Shown here piece by piece: positions 35,055-43,716 of a DNA stretch of 64,000 nucleotides. Position numbers and translations under genes: made by a program. A model generated the notes under the pieces. The model did not search any database and was not told where the DNA came from. It worked only from the letters and a program-made list of their open reading frames with translations. The first letter of the stretch is position 1, and each line of letters begins with the position of its first letter. This DNA comes from Gemmatimonadaceae bacterium (lineage in GTDB: Bacteria; Gemmatimonadota; Gemmatimonadetes; Gemmatimonadales; Gemmatimonadaceae), in assembly GCA_024710705.1 (NCBI GenBank), contig JANJUF010000104.1, positions 1 through 64,000 of the forward strand, in the 5' to 3' direction.

Positions 35055-36475
35055 GCCTGCGCGCCTGCCACCCGCGCGCTCACCGCGCCCAACCACTCCC
35101 GGCACGCGCGCACGGGGACCACCTTGCCCGGATTCGCCCGCCGGCGCGGATCGAACACGTCGCGCAGCGTGCACATCGCGTCGAGCGTCTCGGCGGTGAA
35201 GAGCGCTTCCATATACGGGAGTTTGTCGAGTCCCACGCCGTGCTCGCCGGTGATGGTGCCGCCGACGGCAATGCAGCGCGCCATGATCTCTGCCATCGCC
35301 GCGTGCACGCGCCCCGCTTCGTCGGGGTCGTCGGCATCGTAGGGGATGTTGGGGTGCAGGTTGCCGTCCCCGGCGTGGAAGACGTTGCACACCCGCACGC
35401 GGTGCCGCGCGCCGATGGCGGCAATCTCCTCCAACAGCTGGGCCAGCTTGGTCCGCGGCACCACCGCATCCTGCACCACCAAGTGCGGGGACACACGGCC
35501 CATCGCACCGAAGGCCTTTTTGCGTCCCTGCCAGAGCTTGGCGCGTGCGGCGGGGTCGGTGGCGCTGCGCACCGAACGCGCCCCCGCCTCGCGCACGAGG
35601 CGGTCCACGGCTGCGGCGTCGGCGTCGAGCCCGGCGGCCGCGCCGTCCAGCTCGATCAGCAGCACCGCCGCCGCGTCAATCGGGTATCCGGCCGCATAGA
35701 TGCTCTCTTCCACCGCGCGGATCGTCGCCTGGTCCATGAGTTCGAGTGCGGCCGGCAGGATGCCCGCGGCGATGATGCCCGACGTGGCCTGCGCCGCCGC
35801 ACGGACGGTTTCGAAGTCGGCGAGGAGCGTGATCACCCGCTCGGGGTCAGGCAGCAGCCGCACCGTGAGGTCCACCGCGACGCCGAAGCAGCCTTCGCTG
35901 CCAGTGAAGGCGCCGAGGAGGTCGTAGCCGCCGTCGTCGCCGCGATCGAGGGTCACGATCTCGCCCTCGGGGAGCACGACCGTCGCGCGAAGCATGTGGG
36001 TGAGCGTCACGCCCGCCTTCAGGCAGTGCGGTCCGCCGGCGTTCTCGGCGAGGTTCCCGCCCAGCGTGCAGGCCGACTGGCTGGAGGGATCTGGCGCATA
36101 GTGCAGGCCGTGTGCGGCGACCGCGCGCGAGAGGGTGGCGTTCACCACGCCGGGCTCGACCGTGGCCGTGCGCGCGGCGACGTCCACGGCGAGGATGCGC
36201 TTGAGGCGGTGCAGGCCGAGCAGCACGGCGCCGTCGGCCAGTGCCCCGCCCGAGAGGCCGGTGCCGGCACCGCGCGCCACGAAGGGCACGCCATCCTGTG
36301 CCAGCCTCCGCAGTACCGCGATGAGTTCGTCGCGGGTACCCGGAAACACTGCCAAGGACGGCCGCTTCCGGTACCCCGGCAGCGCATCCGATTCATAGGC
36401 CAGCAGTGCGCTCGCGCGCGTGATCACGTGCGCGGGACCCACGAGTGCGGAGAGGTCCGTCGCCAAGGAAGCCAC
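35051..36475 (-). CDS. glcD: glycolate oxidase catalytic FAD subunit GlcD
   Basis: The 474-residue FAD-linked oxidase has a PCMH domain (PFVARGAGTGLSGGALADGAVLLGL, YAPDPSSQSACTLGGNLAENAGGPHCLKAG) and the VAO C-terminal cap (CNVFHAGDGNLHPNIPYD, GTITGEHGVGLDKLPYM). It oxidises glycolate or a related 2-hydroxyacid; D-lactate is possible, but glcE and glcF beside it favour glycolate. The start is a GTG at 36475 with no ribosome site but with TAGCTT 6 nt upstream, so the operon message is probably leaderless. Confidence 0.94.
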   Translation of the reverse strand: MASLATDLSALVGPAHVITRASALLAYESDALPGYRKRPSLAVFPGTRDELIAVLRRLAQDGVPFVARGAGTGLSGGALADGAVLLGLHRLKRILAVDVAARTATVEPGVVNATLSRAVAAHGLHYAPDPSSQSACTLGGNLAENAGGPHCLKAGVTLTHMLRATVVLPEGEIVTLDRGDDGGYDLLGAFTGSEGCFGVAVDLTVRLLPDPERVITLLADFETVRAAAQATSGIIAAGILPAALELMDQATIRAVEESIYAAGYPIDAAAVLLIELDGAAAGLDADAAAVDRLVREAGARSVRSATDPAARAKLWQGRKKAFGAMGRVSPHLVVQDAVVPRTKLAQLLEEIAAIGARHRVRVCNVFHAGDGNLHPNIPYDADDPDEAGRVHAAMAEIMARCIAVGGTITGEHGVGLDKLPYMEALFTAETLDAMCTLRDVFDPRRRANPGKVVPVRACREWLGAVSARVAGAQA

Positions 36476-36487
36476 AGGGAGAAGCTA
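36475..36487 (-). promoter_or_regulatory. leaderless -10 (TAGCTT) of the glcDEF operon
   Basis: On the minus strand TAGCTT (36482-36487) is followed by CTCCCT and the GTG at 36475. It lies just downstream of the sigma-factor terminator (36530-36568). A fresh promoter is therefore required here, which supports a promoter reading of this motif. Confidence 0.6.
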
Positions 36488-36529
36488 CCAGCGGGGAGCG
36501 AGGGGAGGGAATCGCGGCGAGGGCCCGCC

Positions 36530-36568
36530 AACGAAAACAGGGGCCCGGACTCGCGTCCGGACCCCTGT
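36530..36568 (-). terminator. rho-independent terminator after the sigma-70 gene
   Basis: A 14-bp stem (36537-36550 with 36555-36568, TCGC/GCGA loop) includes one G-U pair when read on the minus strand and is followed there by TTTTCGT. It lies 54 nt after the sigma gene stop and before the glcD promoter. Confidence 0.75.
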
Positions 36569-36622
36569 CGTCGTCACCACGCGATCACCGGGCGCGAGGT
36601 GGCGACGCTTTCCTCGTGCCGA

Positions 36623-37513
36623 TCAGGCCACGCCCCAGAAGCCGGCCAGCGCGCGCCCCTCGGGCGACGTGCGCAGCTTGTCGAAGGCGCGCTCGCGGAT
36701 CTGCCGGATGCGTTCGCGGGTCACGCCCATCAGCGCGCCGATCTTTTCCAGCGTCATCGCCTCGGCCCCTTCGTCGAGCCCATAGTACAGGTTGAGGATC
36801 TTGCGCTCGCGCGGGGTGAGGTAGTCGCGGAAGACCTTGTCAATGCACTCGCGCATCAACTTGAAGTCGGTGCGTTCCTCGATCTCCACACCATCGGCGC
36901 CGGCGAAGCGCTCGCCCAGCGTGCTGGCCTCGCGGTCGGAGCGGTCCACCGGCGCGTCGAGCGACACCTCGGTGGAGGACATGGACTTCGAGGCGCGGAC
37001 CTGCTCCGGGGTCTCATCGAGGAGACGGCCAATTTCGGAGTCGGTGGGGTCGCGCTTGAGGACCTGCGAGAGCACCGTCTCGGCGCGCGAGAGCCGGATC
37101 AGTTGCGAGTTCTGGTTGAGCGGGATGCGCACCGAGCGCGTCTGCTCGGCCAGCGCCTTGAGGACGGCCTGGCGCACCCACCACACGGCGTAGGAAATGA
37201 ACTTCACGCCTTGGTCGGGATCGAACTTGCGGACCGCCTTGAGCAGGCCCTCGTTCCCGATGGCGACGAGCTCGGAGAGGTCGAGGCCGTGGCCCTGGTA
37301 CTTCTTCACATAGGAGATGACAAAGCGGAGGTTCGCTGTCACGAGGCGCTCGGCGGCGGCCTCATCTCCCTTCTGCGCCAGTCGCGCGAGACGCCGCTCT
37401 TCGGCGGCGTCGGTGATCAGGGGGAGCTTCTGGATGTCCTGCAGGTACTGGTCGAATGCGGATGACGGCGACGAACGGAAATACTTGCCTCTGGGCTCGG
37501 ACGCGTGCTGCAT
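36623..37513 (-). CDS. sigma-70 family factor, RpoD/primary-like
   Basis: The 296-residue protein lacks region 1.1 but has region 1.2 (FDQYLQDIQKLPLIT), region 2 (LVTANLRFVISYVKKYQGHGLDLSELVAIGNEGLLKAVRKFDPD, then FISYAVWWVRQAV), region 3 and region 4 (LTPRERKILNLYYGLDEG, TLEKIGALMGVTRERIRQIRERAFDKLR). Region 2.4 and 4.2 match primary sigma factors, so it should read standard -10/-35 promoters. It may be the housekeeping factor or a second RpoD-like copy. ATG at 37513 with a GGGGTGG-type ribosome site. Confidence 0.94.
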   Translation of the reverse strand: MQHASEPRGKYFRSSPSSAFDQYLQDIQKLPLITDAAEERRLARLAQKGDEAAAERLVTANLRFVISYVKKYQGHGLDLSELVAIGNEGLLKAVRKFDPDQGVKFISYAVWWVRQAVLKALAEQTRSVRIPLNQNSQLIRLSRAETVLSQVLKRDPTDSEIGRLLDETPEQVRASKSMSSTEVSLDAPVDRSDREASTLGERFAGADGVEIEERTDFKLMRECIDKVFRDYLTPRERKILNLYYGLDEGAEAMTLEKIGALMGVTRERIRQIRERAFDKLRTSPEGRALAGFWGVA

Positions 37514-37571
37514 AGCCACCCCATACCTGCGTGTGAAGGAAGTCAACCTACCTTCTGGCACCGGCGCGAAG

Positions 37572-37599
37572 GCTATATGTGGGGCGGCGAAACGGTCAA
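37572..37599 (-). promoter_or_regulatory. promoter of the sigma-70 gene
   Basis: On the minus strand TTGACC (37594-37599), a 16-nt spacer and TATAGC (37572-37577) form a good sigma-70 promoter about 60 nt before the ATG at 37513. Confidence 0.5.
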
Positions 37600-37646
37600 C
37601 AGCCAAGAAGCATGCCAAGTCGGCACTGGCGCGCCAGCATCGCGAT

Positions 37647-37669
37647 ATCTCGTTGATTCACAACGAGAT
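37647..37669 (-). terminator. 9-bp hairpin after aroB
   Basis: ATCTCGTTG and CAACGAGAT pair around a 5-nt loop, 8 nt after the aroB stop. No U-run follows, so it is a weak or factor-dependent terminator candidate. Confidence 0.35.
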
Positions 37670-37677
37670 GCGAAATC

Positions 37678-38799
37678 TCACAAATGTTGGAGCGACTCGA
37701 GTACCGCGGCCTCGGGGACGGCGATTCCGTAGCTCGACCCCGCTCCAGCCATCTCTCCGAGCTGCGCGGGCAGGGCGTATTCAACCTGACCAGCGCGCGT
37801 TTTCTTGTCGGTGCGGGTCGCCATCACCACATCGGCCGGATCGATGCCCTCGGGCAGTCGCACCGGGAGTCCCGCCGCATCGCAGACCGTCGCGATCGTG
37901 TCGGCCAGGCCCATGCGCGCGATGCCGAGCCGCTCGGCCAACGCCGCCTCCGCCACCATGCCGATGGACACGGCATCGCCGTGCGGGACGCCGTAGCCCG
38001 TCACGTGCTCGAGGGCGTGGCCGATGGTATGGCCGAAGTTCAGGATCTTGCGGACGTCCGATTCCTTCTCGTCGCGCGAGACCACCTCCACCTTGATCTC
38101 CACCGAGCGTTGCACGAGCCGGACGGCGGTTTCCTCGTCCGTCTCCGCCATGTCCAGGATCTCGCGCAGTGAGCTGGCGATCCATCCGAAGTAGGCGGCG
38201 TCGGCGATGACCCCGTGCTTGATGGCTTCGGCGAGTCCGGCGCGCAGGTGCTCGGCGGGCAGCGTGCGGAGGAGGTGCGGATCGATCAGCACCAGCGAGG
38301 GCTGGTGGAAGGCGCCGACGAGATTCTTGCCAGCCGCCGTGTCCACGCCCGTCTTGCCGCCGATGCTGGCGTCAATCATCGCGAGCAGCGAGGTCGGGAC
38401 CTGCACGAAGGGCACCCCGCGCAGGTAGGTCGCGGCCACGAAACCCACGAGGTCGCCGGTGACGCCGCCGCCGAGTGCGACGAGGACGGTGTCGCGTCGA
38501 TGGCCCGCCGTGATGAGTTGATCGGTCAGCGTGGCCCAGGTGGCGCGAGTCTTGTGCTGTTCGCCTGCGGGGAAACTGAACATGCCCGGCGCGACGGTAC
38601 CGCCCACGGTCGTGCCAAGCTTGAGGCCGGCCGCCAGCACCGACGCCAGCGCCTTGGCCCCGTAGAGCTGACTGACCTGCTGGTCGGCGATGATGGCGAT
38701 GCGGCAGCCCGGGTGCCGCTCCACGATGCTCGGACCAATGGAGGCCAGCGCGCCAGGCGCGATGTTGATGGACGAGCCGTGGAGCTCGAGCGTGGTCAC
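37678..38799 (-). CDS. aroB: 3-dehydroquinate synthase
   Basis: The 373-residue enzyme converts DAHP to 3-dehydroquinate in the shikimate pathway using NAD+ and a divalent metal. Visible blocks are VLVALGGGVTGDLVGFVAATYLRG, VPTSLLAMIDASIGGKTGVD, LAEAIKHGVIAD (metal Glu), RKILNFGHTIGHALE (metal His) and YGVPHGDAVSIGM. The GTG start at 38799 is 10 nt after the adenosyltransferase stop on the same strand, with TAGCAG across that stop (a weak version of the leaderless hexamer). Confidence 0.96.
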   Translation of the reverse strand: MTTLELHGSSINIAPGALASIGPSIVERHPGCRIAIIADQQVSQLYGAKALASVLAAGLKLGTTVGGTVAPGMFSFPAGEQHKTRATWATLTDQLITAGHRRDTVLVALGGGVTGDLVGFVAATYLRGVPFVQVPTSLLAMIDASIGGKTGVDTAAGKNLVGAFHQPSLVLIDPHLLRTLPAEHLRAGLAEAIKHGVIADAAYFGWIASSLREILDMAETDEETAVRLVQRSVEIKVEVVSRDEKESDVRKILNFGHTIGHALEHVTGYGVPHGDAVSIGMVAEAALAERLGIARMGLADTIATVCDAAGLPVRLPEGIDPADVVMATRTDKKTRAGQVEYALPAQLGEMAGAGSSYGIAVPEAAVLESLQHL

Positions 38800-38809
38800 G
38801 CGGCGGCTG

Positions 38810-39361
38810 CTACCAGGTGACTTCGCCGGCGCCGGCGCGCTTGTTGGCGACCCGGGCGAGGACGAAGAGCAGGTCCGAGAGCCGATTGAGGTACACGATC
38901 ACGATCTGGGGCACCTCGGTGTCACGCTGCAGGGTGATCACCGCCCGCTCGGCGCGGCGGCAGACCGTGCGCGCCACGTGCAGCGCGGCCGCCTTGGGCG
39001 TTCCGCCCGGCAGGATGAAGGCCTTGAGCGGCTCCAGCTCGGCCTCGCCGTCATCGATGGCCTGTTCCATCTGGGCGATTCGGGCGTCGGAGATGCGCGC
39101 CTTCTCGAGCTGCTCCTTCATCTTGTCCATGTCGGGCGTGGCGAGCATGGCGCCGAGCGCGAAGAGGTCGCGCTGCACCGGCGCCAGCACCTCGTCGATG
39201 CGCGGCATCATCTCCACCGAACGGGCCATGCCGATCACGGCGTTGAGCTCGTCCACTTCTCCATAGGCGGAGACGCGCGGATGGTCCTTCGCCACGCGTC
39301 CACCGCCGAACAGACCGGTGTCGCCGGCGTCGCCCGTCTTGGTGTAGATCTTGAGAGTCAT
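38810..39361 (-). CDS. PduO-type cob(I)alamin adenosyltransferase
   Basis: The 183-residue protein has the PduO/MMAB N-terminus KIYTKTGDAGDTGLFGGGRVAKDHPRV (ATP loop), then the helical bundle with YGEVDELNAVIG and FILPGG, and RTVCRRAERAV (ATP arginines) and YLNRLSDLLFVLAR. It transfers adenosyl from ATP to cob(I)alamin, giving coenzyme B12. The ATG is 9 nt after the kinase stop with TAGATT across the stop. Confidence 0.95.
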   Translation of the reverse strand: MTLKIYTKTGDAGDTGLFGGGRVAKDHPRVSAYGEVDELNAVIGMARSVEMMPRIDEVLAPVQRDLFALGAMLATPDMDKMKEQLEKARISDARIAQMEQAIDDGEAELEPLKAFILPGGTPKAAALHVARTVCRRAERAVITLQRDTEVPQIVIVYLNRLSDLLFVLARVANKRAGAGEVTW

Positions 39362-39373
39362 CGCCGAAATCTA
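39361..39373 (-). promoter_or_regulatory. leaderless -10 (TAGATT) made from the kinase TAG stop
   Basis: On the minus strand CGCTAGATT is followed by TCGGCG and the ATG at 39361. The kinase stop codon 39371-39373 forms the first half of the hexamer (39368-39373). The octamer GCTAGATT is identical to that before the 17687 and 57189 starts. Confidence 0.55.
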
Positions 39374-40378
39374 GCGGGCCCGGGGGCGCGTGTCCGGGAT
39401 GTCGGCGCTCCGGATCTCGCGCGTGCGACGCGTCGGCGGCTGGTAGCTCTCCGGGAAGAGCGCCGCGAGATGTTGTTGGAGCCGTTCCGGCGACCCGGGC
39501 GTGCCCTGCGCCATGTTCCACTTGTCGAGCGAGAGGCCGAGGACCGCCGCGCTGGGTCGTGACTTCGGGTCCTTGGAAATCGCCCCGCCGATGATCCCCC
39601 GTACGCCGATGTCCACCATCGGCAGCAGGGGATCAAGGTCCGGCGTGGGGCTCACGACCACTTCCTCGATGGCCGCCAGCGTCTCGTTCTCCGTGAACAG
39701 GGTGCGCAGCGCGAAGAGCTCGAAGAGGACGACGCCCATCGAGAAGACGTCGGCGCGCGAATCCACCGCGCGCCCGAGTAGCTGCTCCGGCGCCATGTAG
39801 TGCTTCTTGCCGAGCAGCAGCGGCTTGCTGGCGGAGGGATCGAACATCGTCCGCGCCTTGGCGATGCCGAAATCGGCGAGCTTCACGTGGCCGTCCCAGG
39901 TGAGCATCACGTTGCCCGGCGACACGTCGCGGTGCACGATCTCGAGGCGCTCGCCGTCGTCGTTCACGTAGTGGTGCGCGAAGTCGAGGGCTCGGCACAC
40001 GCGGCTGGCGCAGTAGGCGGCGATGTCGGGCGGCAGCGGCTCGCGCCGCTTGCGGTGCGTGTTGATCAGCGTCCGCAGCGTGATGCCCTTGATGAACTCC
40101 ATGGCGATGAATGGCCCGCTGGCCGACTGCCCCAGGAAGTAGATCTGGACGATGTTGCCGTGCACGAGGTTGGCCGAGAGCTTGGCTTCGTCGATGAACA
40201 GCTGGAGCCACTCCTCGTGCTCGGCGAATCGGTCGTGGATGATCTTGACCGCCATGCGCTTGGAGAAGCCGGAGGCCCCGAGCTGCTCGGCCTCGTAGAC
40301 GGTGGCCATGCCGCCGCGGGCGACCTCTCGGAGGAGCCGGAAGCGCGTTTCGGTGACGAGGTCCTTGGAGTCGGCCAT
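39371..40378 (-). CDS. Ser/Thr protein kinase (Hanks type), cytoplasmic
   Basis: The 335-residue kinase has the glycine loop (VARGGMATVYEAE), the lysine in MAVKII, catalytic loop HRDVSPGNV, LADFGIAKA, MAPEQLLG and the subdomain IX Asp in DSRADVFSMGVVLFEL. All residues for activity are present. The HRDVSPGN variant is common in large-genome soil bacteria. No membrane helix or sensor domain follows; the C-terminal tail is only about 60 residues, so input is unknown. It is divergent from the FNR gene at 40445 across 66 nt. Confidence 0.95.
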   Translation of the reverse strand: MADSKDLVTETRFRLLREVARGGMATVYEAEQLGASGFSKRMAVKIIHDRFAEHEEWLQLFIDEAKLSANLVHGNIVQIYFLGQSASGPFIAMEFIKGITLRTLINTHRKRREPLPPDIAAYCASRVCRALDFAHHYVNDDGERLEIVHRDVSPGNVMLTWDGHVKLADFGIAKARTMFDPSASKPLLLGKKHYMAPEQLLGRAVDSRADVFSMGVVLFELFALRTLFTENETLAAIEEVVVSPTPDLDPLLPMVDIGVRGIIGGAISKDPKSRPSAAVLGLSLDKWNMAQGTPGSPERLQQHLAALFPESYQPPTRRTREIRSADIPDTRPRAR

Positions 40379-40444
40379 GCAGTGAGGAGGGTCTCGGGGG
40401 GTCGGGCGTTGCTCGAAGGGCCGCCTGCCAGCGATTTTATATGG

Positions 40445-41464
40445 ATGGCAACTCATGACATCCGTGACATCACGATCATCGGCGGAGGCCCCACGGGGCT
40501 GTTCGCCCTCTTCTACGCTGGCATGCGCGGGGCCACGGCGCAAATCGTGGACGCGCTTTCCCAGCCCGGCGGCCAGCTCTCCGCCCTGTATCCGGAAAAG
40601 TACATCTTCGACGTCGCCGGCTTCCCGAAGATCCTGGCGAAGGATCTCGTCACCCAGTTGATGCAGCAAGCCGGACAGTTCGGGCAACCGATCCACTGCG
40701 GCCAGAACGTGATCGGCCTCGAGGAGCAGGATGGGCACTTCGTGCTCGTCACCGAGACCGACCGCTTCCCGACGCGTTCGGTGATCATCGCCGCCGGCAT
40801 CGGGGCGTTCTCGCCGCGCCGACTGCCGCAGGCCTGCGCCGGGCCCTGGTACGGCAGGGGCATCGAGGACATGGTGCTCGAGCCGCGGAAATTCGCCGGC
40901 CAGCGCGTGGTGATCATCGGCGGCGGGGACTCGGCGTTCGACTGGGCGCACCAACTCGAGGGCATCGCCGCCGGCATCACGCTGGTGCACCGCAGCGACC
41001 GCTTCCGCGCCCATCAGGCCACGGTGGATGCCGTGATGCAGTCGGCGGCGCTGGGCAAGACGGCCATCCACACGTTCCACGAGCTCGCCGAGGTGCACAG
41101 CACGGACGGCCGGCTCACCGGCATCGAGCTCAAGGACATCAAGGCCAAGACGACCCGCCGCGTGGACTGTGATGTCGTCCTCCCGATGCTGGGGTACGTC
41201 TCCGATATGGGCGCACTGACCACGTGGGGCCTCACGGTGGAGAAGGATGAGATTGTCGTGAACCAGCTGATGGAGACGGGGCGGGCGGGCCTCTGGGCGG
41301 CCGGCGACGTCAACACGTATCCGGGCAAGCTCAAGCTCATCGCGGCCGGCTTCGCCGAGGCGGCGATCGCGGTGAACCAGGCCGTGCACTGGATCTATCC
41401 CGAGAAGAAGGTGAATCCCGGGCACTCGTCCAACCTGGCCGTCTTCGGACAGAAGGACGAGTGA
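40445..41464 (+). CDS. ferredoxin/flavodoxin-NADP+ reductase, thioredoxin-reductase-like
   Basis: The 339-residue flavoprotein has an FAD motif ITIIGGGPTGLFALFYAGMRG, the FNR-type QPGGQLSALYPEKYIFDVAGFP block, an NADP motif VVIIGGGDSAFDW and the C-terminal FAD contact GLWAAGDVNTYPGKLKLIAAG. It lacks the CxxC disulfide of thioredoxin reductase, so it fits TrxB-like ferredoxin:NADP+ reductases. The ATG at 40445 follows an AT-rich TTTTATATGG stretch, which may act as a promoter close to the start. Confidence 0.93.
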   Translation: MATHDIRDITIIGGGPTGLFALFYAGMRGATAQIVDALSQPGGQLSALYPEKYIFDVAGFPKILAKDLVTQLMQQAGQFGQPIHCGQNVIGLEEQDGHFVLVTETDRFPTRSVIIAAGIGAFSPRRLPQACAGPWYGRGIEDMVLEPRKFAGQRVVIIGGGDSAFDWAHQLEGIAAGITLVHRSDRFRAHQATVDAVMQSAALGKTAIHTFHELAEVHSTDGRLTGIELKDIKAKTTRRVDCDVVLPMLGYVSDMGALTTWGLTVEKDEIVVNQLMETGRAGLWAAGDVNTYPGKLKLIAAGFAEAAIAVNQAVHWIYPEKKVNPGHSSNLAVFGQKDE

Positions 41465-41468
41465 CCCG

Positions 41469-43715
41469 GTGACATTGCGGCGCGCACTCCTCCTCGCCTT
41501 CGCACTGGTCGCGCCGCCGCTGTCCGCGGTCGGGGCGCAGGAGACGCGATGCGACCGCGGCGACGTCGAGGTGGGGGCGTTGAGCTTCGCCGGCAACGAG
41601 GCCTTCTCCGACGCCGTGCTGGCCAGCGGCATCGTCACCACGGCGTCGTCGCGCGCGCGCCGCCTCTTCCGCTTCGTCGGCGCGCGCCGCTGCCTCGACC
41701 AGTCCGAGTTGCCGCTGGACGTGCTCCGGCTGCGGCTCTGGTACCGCAACCACGGATTCATCGACGCCACGGTGGACACGGTCGTGGCGGACATGGGACG
41801 GTCACGCGTGGAGGTGCGCTTCCTGATCAACGAGGGCGAGCCAGTCCGCGTGGACACGCTGCGCGTGAACGGGCTCGACGACGTACCCGAGCGTGCGCGG
41901 ATCATCGACGACCTGCCGACGCGACTCGGCGGCTGGTTCAACCGCTATGCCAACGCGGCCACCCGCGACACCCTCACCCGCCGCCTGCGCGACAATGGCT
42001 ACCCCGACGCCGAGGCCTTCCTTGGCTACGACCTGCGCGGCGGGGAGCGGCGGGCGACGGTGGAGTTCACGGTGGTGCCGGGGCCACGGCGGCGCATCGG
42101 CCGCATTGACCTGGTGCAGGAGGGACTCGACGGCGGCGAACCGGAGGTGCGCGCCAGCGCCGTGCGCCGGCTCGCCGGGCTGCGCGAGGGCGATCTCTAT
42201 CGGGAGCGGCAGCTCGAGCGCGCCAAGCGCACACTCTACCAGAGCGAAGCCTTCACCCAGGTGTTCGTCGAGCCGGGGATCGAACTCGGCGATTCCCTCA
42301 TCGCCATCAACGTGGCGGTGCGCGAAGGCTACCTGCGCTCGGCGCGCCTCGGTGGCGGCTGGGGCTCGCTCGACTGCTTCCGCACCACCGGTGACCTCAC
42401 GCAGTACAACCTGCTGCAGTCCGCCACCCGGCTCGAGCTGCGAGGGCGCGTCTCCAAGATCGGCATCGGCGATCCCCTCGGCGGCGCGGCGGCACTCTGT
42501 CCGCAGGCCCAGGACGACATCTACAGCGAGAACCTCAACTACTACGTCGGGGCCACACTCTCGCAGCCGGCGGTGCTCCGCACGAGCTTCGTGCCGACGC
42601 TCTCGCTCTACTCGGAGCGCCGCTCCGAGTACAACGCCTACCTGCGCACGACGCCCGGCGGCGGCAGCCTCGCCCTCAGCCGCAGCAGCGGCGGCCGCTC
42701 CAACGCCATCGGCTACACGCTCGAGTACGGACGCACCGAGGCGCAGCCGGCGCTGTACTGTGCCGTGTTCAATGCCTGCGAGGCGGAGGACCGGGCGCGC
42801 CTGCAACGTGACCAGCGGTTGGCCGTGCTCAGTGCCTCCACGAGTTTCGAGCGCACCGACGACCCCTTCGCCCCGTGCCGCGGGGTCGTCACGCGCGCCG
42901 AGGTGCGCACCGCCGCCCGCTTCGTCGGGGCCGAGGCGGATCTCCGATTCACGCGCATCACGCTCGACGGCTCGGCCTACGTGCCGCTGGGATCGGACGT
43001 CGTGTTCGCGGCCCGGTTGCGCCTCGGGGCGGTGTTCGGGGCCACGCTCGGCCTCGGCGACATCGCGCAGTTCGTGCCGCCACAGGAGCGCCTCTTCGCC
43101 GGCGGCCCAACCTCGGTGCGCGGATTCCGGCAGAACGAACTCGGCCCGGCCGTGTACATCCCCACCGGGTTCGACACCGTCAACACCGACGGCACGCAGG
43201 CGAACAGCGTCGGTCCCGGCGACGTGGTGTACCTCCGGTCGGATCCGACGCTGGTGTCGGAGCGCGCCGTGCCCACTGGGGGCAACACGATGCTGGTCGG
43301 CAACGCGGAACTGCGGGTGGCCTCCCCCTTCCTCGCCAACCTTCTCACCTGGACGCTCTTCGCCGACGTCGGTGAACTCTGGAACCGCGGTGCCGGCGTC
43401 AGGAGCCTCGGGTTCAAGGGGCTCAAGTTCACGCCCGGGCTCGGCATCCGCATTCGTACGCCCATCGGATACATGCGCGCCGACCTCGCCTACAACCAAT
43501 ACGATCGGCCGGGAGGCGCGGCGTACTTCGATGCGCCGGTCTCGGCCGGTGGCGCCCTGTACTGCGTGAGTCCCACCAACACGATTCCCACGACGCTGGA
43601 GAACGGGATTCTCGTGCAGGAGTCGGCGAGTTGTCCCGGCTCCTACGCGCCGGGCGCGCGCCGCGGGTTCTTCGGGCGCTGGACGCCGTCCATCGCCATC
43701 GGGCAGGCCTTCTGA
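41469..43715 (+). CDS. Omp85/BamA-TamA family outer-membrane protein
   Basis: The 748-residue protein starts at a GTG with a signal peptide ending SAVGAQ. POTRA-type repeats follow (VEVGALSFAGNEAFSDAVLAS, VDTLRVNGLDDVPERARIID, RIGRIDLVQEGLDGGEPEVRASAV), then a barrel from about residue 300. The Omp85 motif appears as FAGGPTSVRGFRQNELGP, followed by LGIRIRTPIGYMRADLAYN at the end. It sits 1 nt before a TamB-like gene, so it is best read as the TamA-like half of a translocation pair rather than the essential BamA. Confidence 0.9.
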   Translation: MTLRRALLLAFALVAPPLSAVGAQETRCDRGDVEVGALSFAGNEAFSDAVLASGIVTTASSRARRLFRFVGARRCLDQSELPLDVLRLRLWYRNHGFIDATVDTVVADMGRSRVEVRFLINEGEPVRVDTLRVNGLDDVPERARIIDDLPTRLGGWFNRYANAATRDTLTRRLRDNGYPDAEAFLGYDLRGGERRATVEFTVVPGPRRRIGRIDLVQEGLDGGEPEVRASAVRRLAGLREGDLYRERQLERAKRTLYQSEAFTQVFVEPGIELGDSLIAINVAVREGYLRSARLGGGWGSLDCFRTTGDLTQYNLLQSATRLELRGRVSKIGIGDPLGGAAALCPQAQDDIYSENLNYYVGATLSQPAVLRTSFVPTLSLYSERRSEYNAYLRTTPGGGSLALSRSSGGRSNAIGYTLEYGRTEAQPALYCAVFNACEAEDRARLQRDQRLAVLSASTSFERTDDPFAPCRGVVTRAEVRTAARFVGAEADLRFTRITLDGSAYVPLGSDVVFAARLRLGAVFGATLGLGDIAQFVPPQERLFAGGPTSVRGFRQNELGPAVYIPTGFDTVNTDGTQANSVGPGDVVYLRSDPTLVSERAVPTGGNTMLVGNAELRVASPFLANLLTWTLFADVGELWNRGAGVRSLGFKGLKFTPGLGIRIRTPIGYMRADLAYNQYDRPGGAAYFDAPVSAGGALYCVSPTNTIPTTLENGILVQESASCPGSYAPGARRGFFGRWTPSIAIGQAF

Positions 43716-43716
43716 A

